This document shows, in pieces, positions 51,030 through 55,409 of a DNA stretch of 55,409 nt (the first letter of the stretch is position 1; the number at the start of each line of letters is the position of its first letter). The DNA is from Gammaproteobacteria bacterium. Lineage in GTDB: Bacteria; Pseudomonadota; Gammaproteobacteria; Steroidobacterales; Woeseiaceae. Location: NCBI GenBank assembly GCA_029863305.1, contig JAOTVR010000017.1, forward strand, positions 1 through 55,409. The letters run 5' to 3'. The position numbers and the translations under genes were made by a program. The notes under the pieces were generated by a model. It did not search any database. It had not been told where the DNA came from and worked only from the letters and a program-made list of their open reading frames with translations.

Positions 51030-53522
51030 TTATTCGAAAGAGTACCTCGCCGCGTCCTCAGGCCTGCCCCAGAGTCGATAGAAGCGCGCGACCCATCGTC
51101 CTGCGCGTTTTTCGTCTACCGTCCCTTTGCCGTCGAACGGAGCGAATCCTGCGAGGATGATTGGCTCACCCTCTTCGAAATTGCCCTGACCCGCCAAGCT
51201 CATGGCGACGCGAATCTTTGCTGCGCCAATCCTGGGATGTCCCTCACGCAATGTGGCTTCAAGTATGCGCAGGGAGTTTCTTGCCATCGGCTCACACTTC
51301 GCGTACCGCGACGTCAGGTTGTACACGTCACACAGGAAGATCTGCGACATCGCAGTCGATTCATGTTCGTCGCCGTGAACGATTCGCTTGCCTGCGAGCG
51401 ATCGGACGAGGTAATCCTCTGCCTCCTCGAATTTCTCCATTTCGATGTAAAGCCGGCCCAGGTTGGTCATGGCGATAAACACCTTCTGGTTGTCGTCGCC
51501 CAGCGTTTTCGACCACATGTCAACAGCAGCCAGCAACATTCTCTCGCCGCGCGAGTAATCGCCAGTATCAAGATAAAACACGCCGATATTGTTCATGGTA
51601 TTTGCCACCAGGCGATGTTCACCTAGCTGCTTCTTTTGCAATTCGAACGCTTCCAGGTACAAGCGCTCAGCGGACTCCATGTCGCCCTGGTCTGATTTCA
51701 GTATGGCCTGGTTGTTTAGCATCACCGCCACATCGGGATGATCGTCGCCGTAGTGTTGGCGCTTGCTTTCCAGCGCCATCGATCCATACAGGTCGGCTTT
51801 GTCAAGCTCGCCCGTGCGCCAGTAGAGCGCGCTGAGCGCGCTAACCGTATTCGTCGCATCCGGATGGTCCGCTCCGATGGTTGCCTCGAGCATATCGACC
51901 GATTCCTGGAGAAGCGCGAGCGATTTGTCGTAGTTGGCCCGATAGTATTCGATGATGCCGAGATTGCTCAGGCCCAGCGCGATCGTTTCGTGTACCTCAC
52001 CGAACACGGCCCGGCGAACCTCCAGGGATTCAAGTTCATATTTTTCCGCAACATCAGTATCGCCCTGGAAGACATTGACACCGGCCAGTTCGTGCAGGAC
52101 GTGACCGGTGGCTTTGGACGGAGGCTGATCGATCTCACGGTACCGTGTCAGCGCCTTCTCCAGCAATTCCTCGGCGACTTCGAGTAAGCCGAGATTCTCG
52201 TAGACTTTCGACATCGTCGTCATCAGCGTCGCCTGGACTTGCGGCTGGTCCTCCAGGTCGGATTCGATCGACTCGAGGCCTCTGTCCAGCACCTCGCGTG
52301 CAGTGATTGAATTGCCACGCGCCTCTCCGGGATCAGATACTTCGAAAAGATCCACCAGGAACTCGCTCACCTGCCGGGATTTTTCCGCCTCCAGGACCGC
52401 TTCCTGCTCCGCTTCCGTCGCCCGGATGAAGCCGACGGTGGCTGCCGCTGCGCCAGCAACGATTGCCGTCAGCGCGATACTGCTCGCGACTACGACTCTA
52501 CGGTTGCGCCTCACAAAGCGGGCCATCAGGTAGCGGGGACTTGGCGGTCTTGCCAGGACAGGCTGGTGATTCAGGAATCGGCGGCACTCCATCGCCAGCG
52601 CATTAACCGTTTCGTAACGCCGGGTCCGGTCTTTCTCGATCGCACGCATGACGATCCAATCCAGGTCTCCGTGCAACTGCCGGCGCAACGTATGCAGGTC
52701 TGTACTGCGGGCTTTGAGAATTTCGTCCTGCGTATCCCCGAGCTGCGTCACGCGGGTGCTCGGCCGGGACGGGTCCCTTTCGAGCATCGCGGCGCGCATG
52801 GCTTCTTCACCAATTGCAGCAAGATCAAGCGGCAGGGCGCCGACCAGCAATTCGTACAGAACGACGCCCAGCGAATACACGTCCGAGCGGGTGTCCACGT
52901 CCAGCCCGGTGATGTTGGCCTGCTCGGGACTCAGGTACTGCGGCGTGCCGATCAGCTGTCCGATCTTCGTCACCAACGTCTGTTCGGTCAGAGGCATACT
53001 CGTTGCCTTGGCAATCCCGAAATCAATGATCTTCGGTCGAGGGTGCTCGTCGACATAGCCAACAAGAATGTTGGTGGGCTTCAGGTCGCGGTGGATCAAT
53101 CCTTTCAGGTGCGCATGCTGGACCGCGGCACACACCTCGATGAACAGGTCGATGCGATCCTGCATCGTGAGCCGGTTTTCGTCGCAGTAGTCGTTGATCG
53201 GAATCCCATGCACGAGCTCCATCGCGAACCAGGGCCGACCGTGCTCAGTGATGCCGCCATCGAATACTTTGGCGATGTTCGGATGATCGAGCACTGCGAG
53301 TGCCTGCCGCTCGGACTCGAAGCGAGCAATAATCTGCTTGCTGTCCATGCCTGGTTTGACGATCTTGAGTGCGACGCGGCGCTTGACCGGTTCGATTTGC
53401 TCGGCGAGGTACACGACGGCCATGCCGCCCTCACCGAGGGTATCGAGTATGCGGTAGGGGCCGATGCGTTCGGGCCGGCCCTCTGGCAACGCCGATTTAC
53501 TGTTCGATGTCTCGTCGCTCAT
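51030..53522 (-). CDS. Ser/Thr protein kinase with TPR sensor region
   Basis: This 830-residue protein has an N-terminal Hanks-type kinase (residues about 20-300): GEGGMAVVY loop, VALKIV lysine, HRDLKPTNIL, DFGIA and APE-like SPEQAN, all catalytic positions intact. A membrane helix near residue 345-365 (VVVASSIALTAIVAGAAAATVGFI) leads to a C-terminal array of TPR repeats of the Kinesin light-chain/NB-ARC style (ALGLSNLGIIEYYRANYDKSLALLQ and similar), about 42 residues each. The TPR part is probably periplasmic. Such kinases are abundant in bacteria with complex signalling. A second kinase gene lies 58 bp upstream in the same direction, so an operon is likely. The 243 bp after its stop show no gene. 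Confidence 0.88.
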   Translation of the reverse strand: MSDETSNSKSALPEGRPERIGPYRILDTLGEGGMAVVYLAEQIEPVKRRVALKIVKPGMDSKQIIARFESERQALAVLDHPNIAKVFDGGITEHGRPWFAMELVHGIPINDYCDENRLTMQDRIDLFIEVCAAVQHAHLKGLIHRDLKPTNILVGYVDEHPRPKIIDFGIAKATSMPLTEQTLVTKIGQLIGTPQYLSPEQANITGLDVDTRSDVYSLGVVLYELLVGALPLDLAAIGEEAMRAAMLERDPSRPSTRVTQLGDTQDEILKARSTDLHTLRRQLHGDLDWIVMRAIEKDRTRRYETVNALAMECRRFLNHQPVLARPPSPRYLMARFVRRNRRVVVASSIALTAIVAGAAAATVGFIRATEAEQEAVLEAEKSRQVSEFLVDLFEVSDPGEARGNSITAREVLDRGLESIESDLEDQPQVQATLMTTMSKVYENLGLLEVAEELLEKALTRYREIDQPPSKATGHVLHELAGVNVFQGDTDVAEKYELESLEVRRAVFGEVHETIALGLSNLGIIEYYRANYDKSLALLQESVDMLEATIGADHPDATNTVSALSALYWRTGELDKADLYGSMALESKRQHYGDDHPDVAVMLNNQAILKSDQGDMESAERLYLEAFELQKKQLGEHRLVANTMNNIGVFYLDTGDYSRGERMLLAAVDMWSKTLGDDNQKVFIAMTNLGRLYIEMEKFEEAEDYLVRSLAGKRIVHGDEHESTAMSQIFLCDVYNLTSRYAKCEPMARNSLRILEATLREGHPRIGAAKIRVAMSLAGQGNFEEGEPIILAGFAPFDGKGTVDEKRAGRWVARFYRLWGRPEDAARYSFE

Positions 53523-53580
53523 CGACCAACCTCTTATGCTGCTGCTGTCTCCTCCAGAAAGTATAGACCGGGCCAGCGCA

Positions 53581-54840
53581 TCATGAGGCTAATAGCAGCC
53601 AAGCAACAACTCCTGACACACCCATGCTCAGAAGCAGACCGAAGGATTTCAACGCCAGCAGCTGGCGCGGCGAGATTCGCTGCATGAAGGTCGATTTCAC
53701 AGTTGCAGTGCGTGTAAATCGCCCCTTTTCGAGGTCGAATATCCATGCCAGCGCGAGCACCACGGGGAATGCGGCCAGCGAGACAATGACGGTTATGCGG
53801 TAAACCCAGGTTGGTGCTGAGAGTGGCGGCAGAATCAGTTCTGCTGCCTGTAACACGACGAATACGGCAGCGGCGTACGCGACCGCAGCCCGGTAGACTT
53901 TGCGCGCCTGCAACTCCCTCAGGAACGAACCCAGCGCCCCCTGCAGTTCGGGCTCGCCCACATCGGCACCTGATCCATTATTTGCTATCGCCTCCAGCGT
54001 TTCGGCGAGGGAAGCAGCCGTCGGGCGATGTTCGGGCTTTTTCGATACGCAACGTTTCAGGACATCGCTGAGCTGCTGCGGAACGTCCGGAATGGACTCA
54101 TGCAGGTCGACCGGGGGACGCCGAAGATGCGCGCCGGCCATGTCGGCAATCTCGGACGGACCAAATGGTCCGTTCATGGTGAGCATCTCGTAGCCGAGCA
54201 GGCCGAGGCCATACACGTCGGACTGCGGAGTCAGGACTTCGCCCCGAAGTTGATCGGGGCTCATATACGCCGGGCTACCAAGCCGCTCGCTGTCTTGCGT
54301 CAACTTGGTGACGGTTTCGGTGCCTGTCTCGAGAATACCGGCAATCCCGAAGTCGCTCAGAAAAGCCAGGCCGGTTTCCTGTTCGATCAGTATGTTCGCC
54401 GGCTCGACATCACGGTGAATTACCTGGTGTTCGTGGGCAGCAGCGAGGGCCGACGCGATCTGGCCGAGAATTCGGCATACGGCTTGCGCAGCAAGGCAGC
54501 CATTGGCAGCCAGGTAATCCCTGAGATTCGCGCCGTCGATGTACTGCATCTCGATGTACGGCGCCCCTTGGTCCGGGGTGCGAACGGAATAGACGGACGC
54601 CACTGACGGGTGCTCGATGCGAGCCGCGGCTTGAGCCTCGCGAACGAACCGTTTGCGCGCAACCGGGTCATCGGCAAGCTCCTTGCGCAGCACCTTGATG
54701 GCAACGAGCCGCTTCAGCGTTGTGTTCCGCGCGAGGAAGACACAGCCCATCGAGCCCTCGCCGAGAAGCCGGATCAGCGAGTACTCCCGCGGCACGGAGG
54801 CACCCGTCATTTCGGTGAACCATTCGGCAACGTCGGACAT
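53581..54840 (-). CDS. Ser/Thr protein kinase with membrane-anchor module, atypical HRDVEP loop
   Basis: The protein is 419 residues from ATG 54840, with AGGAG seven bases before; an ATG at 54855 is less likely. The kinase domain spans residues about 22-290: LGEGSMGCVF, VAIKVL lysine, HRDVEPANIL, SDFGIAG, SPAYMSPDQL. The lysine two residues after the catalytic Asp (HRDLKP in nearly all active kinases) is Glu here. The C-terminal 110 residues have three to four membrane helices; the ARKVYRAAVAYAAAVFVVLQAAE stretch resembles the N-terminus of the TolB/TPR protein at 47997-49829. First gene of a two-kinase operon. Confidence 0.85.
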   Translation of the reverse strand: MSDVAEWFTEMTGASVPREYSLIRLLGEGSMGCVFLARNTTLKRLVAIKVLRKELADDPVARKRFVREAQAAARIEHPSVASVYSVRTPDQGAPYIEMQYIDGANLRDYLAANGCLAAQAVCRILGQIASALAAAHEHQVIHRDVEPANILIEQETGLAFLSDFGIAGILETGTETVTKLTQDSERLGSPAYMSPDQLRGEVLTPQSDVYGLGLLGYEMLTMNGPFGPSEIADMAGAHLRRPPVDLHESIPDVPQQLSDVLKRCVSKKPEHRPTAASLAETLEAIANNGSGADVGEPELQGALGSFLRELQARKVYRAAVAYAAAVFVVLQAAELILPPLSAPTWVYRITVIVSLAAFPVVLALAWIFDLEKGRFTRTATVKSTFMQRISPRQLLALKSFGLLLSMGVSGVVAWLLLAS

Positions 54841-55347
54841 GACTACTCCTGACAAGCTGAGTCGATACCAGCCTGTCTATCGACCCTCTAATCGTGACAC
54901 AAGAAGGCCAGCTGACACGAATTCTTGCGCGATGAGGTCCACCATCGGGTGTTCCTGTTTAGCGAGGCATCAGATTGAACAGCGGGCTATAGAGGCAAAG
55001 AGCGCTGGACTGGGACAGAGGCCGGGACGTCTATAGCCAGAACTGCAGTACTACGCGGGATTCACCGAGATTCCATCACGCAGAATTCACATACTGCCGT
55101 AGGCTCTACGGAAATATAGCTGCTAACGATTGCGCAAGTTTCGGCGTAACAGTCGGGCATGGTGAGCGTCGCCTTTCCAGACGAGAGCGGACGATTGGTG
55201 ACTCCGGCTTAGTCTAGCTAGATCCGATTGATGAACTTCTGCTTAGGGTCAGCAGCTGTCGTTCACGATTCTAGCACCTGGGCTGGTATGGCCCCACTAT
55301 TTCGGACCACCTAGTTAAGGCGCGATAATGCGCTTTGGAGGTGGGAC
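54841..55347. other. Intergenic region without recognised gene
   Basis: About 500 bp between the kinase start and the IS3-type transposase start. I see no protein-like frame, tRNA or clear terminator. The right part, from roughly 55280 (TGGTATGGCCCCACTATTTC...), probably belongs to the IS end. Confidence 0.4.
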
Positions 55348-55409
55348 ATGGCAAGAAGGAAACGATACAGCGCAGAGTTCAAACGACAGGCATTAAGACG
55401 AGCTAACGA
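55348..55409 (+). mobile_element. IS3-family element, start of transposase OrfA, cut by window edge
   Basis: ATG at 55348 follows GGAGGTGGGAC and opens MARRKRYSAEFKRQALR, the standard beginning of IS3-family OrfA helix-turn-helix proteins. Only about 20 codons are inside the window. The 60 bp before it should contain the left inverted repeat; I cannot fix its outer end without the right copy. Confidence 0.8.

Noticed and set aside
52566..53687. Long rightward frame opposite the Ser/Thr kinase
   Set aside because: Antisense to the kinase domain and without family features.
33159..55409. CRISPR array
   Set aside because: The repeated sequences in this region are few, unevenly spaced tRNA-derived fragments; no regular repeat-spacer pattern is present.

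Overview
The window looks like the chromosome of a facultatively anaerobic proteobacterium that degrades aromatic compounds. It is probably a gammaproteobacterium: the TolB-like/TPR proteins and Ser/Thr kinases in the right third have the style of marine and soil Gammaproteobacteria. No 16S gene is present, so this is inference. The left 33 kb is a dense benzoyl-CoA catabolic island. The right 22 kb is accessory DNA with tRNA-derived repeats, integrase remains, broken genes and signalling genes.

Positions 1-3,040 hold a partial class III CoA-transferase, a flavin-binding PPOX-fold protein and a UbiD-type decarboxylase. This set resembles a phthalate-to-benzoyl-CoA module. Positions 3,062-15,880 hold the anaerobic core: had, dch, a ferritin-like protein and korBA leftward; oah and a 2[4Fe-4S] ferredoxin rightward; a BadM/BadL-like regulator pair; then the ATP-dependent benzoyl-CoA reductase bcrCBAD with a translationally coupled hemerythrin. 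The oah and bcrC promoters share a near-identical palindrome over the -10 region. Positions 15,943-20,555 hold an acyl-CoA ligase relic, a [2Fe-2S] ferredoxin, boxR and the aerobic hybrid-pathway genes boxC and boxB. Positions 20,566-24,709 encode 4-hydroxybenzoyl-CoA reductase (hcrCAB).

The most novel part is the leftward operon at 24,722-30,675. It encodes an AdmH-like phenylalanine/tyrosine 2,3-aminomutase, an aminotransferase resembling beta-phenylalanine aminotransferase, a thiolase and an aryl-CoA ligase. A divergent Lrp regulator, a small membrane protein and a Na+/solute symporter follow. Together they could take Phe or Tyr through the beta-amino acid, the aroylacetate and its CoA ester to benzoyl-CoA or 4-hydroxybenzoyl-CoA plus acetyl-CoA. 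HcrCAB would then funnel the hydroxylated product into the benzoyl-CoA pathways. All apparent feeder routes enter at the CoA-thioester level, and no intact benzoate-CoA ligase is seen.

Positions 33,160-45,600 carry three directly repeated 3' fragments of a tRNA-Pro(CGG) gene, which are likely attachment-site scars. Between them lie an MCE (Mla/Pqi-type) lipid-transport operon, whose permease carries two in-frame cadherin-like repeats, and a lipoprotein cluster with a CadC-like regulator. A truncated and an intact integrase mark the right edge. Positions 45,600-55,409 hold a roughly 1 kb gene-poor stretch, an opine-dehydrogenase-like gene lacking its centre, a TolB/TPR membrane protein, a frameshifted cytochrome b561, a shortened GreB, two Ser/Thr kinases and the start of an IS3-family element at the right edge.
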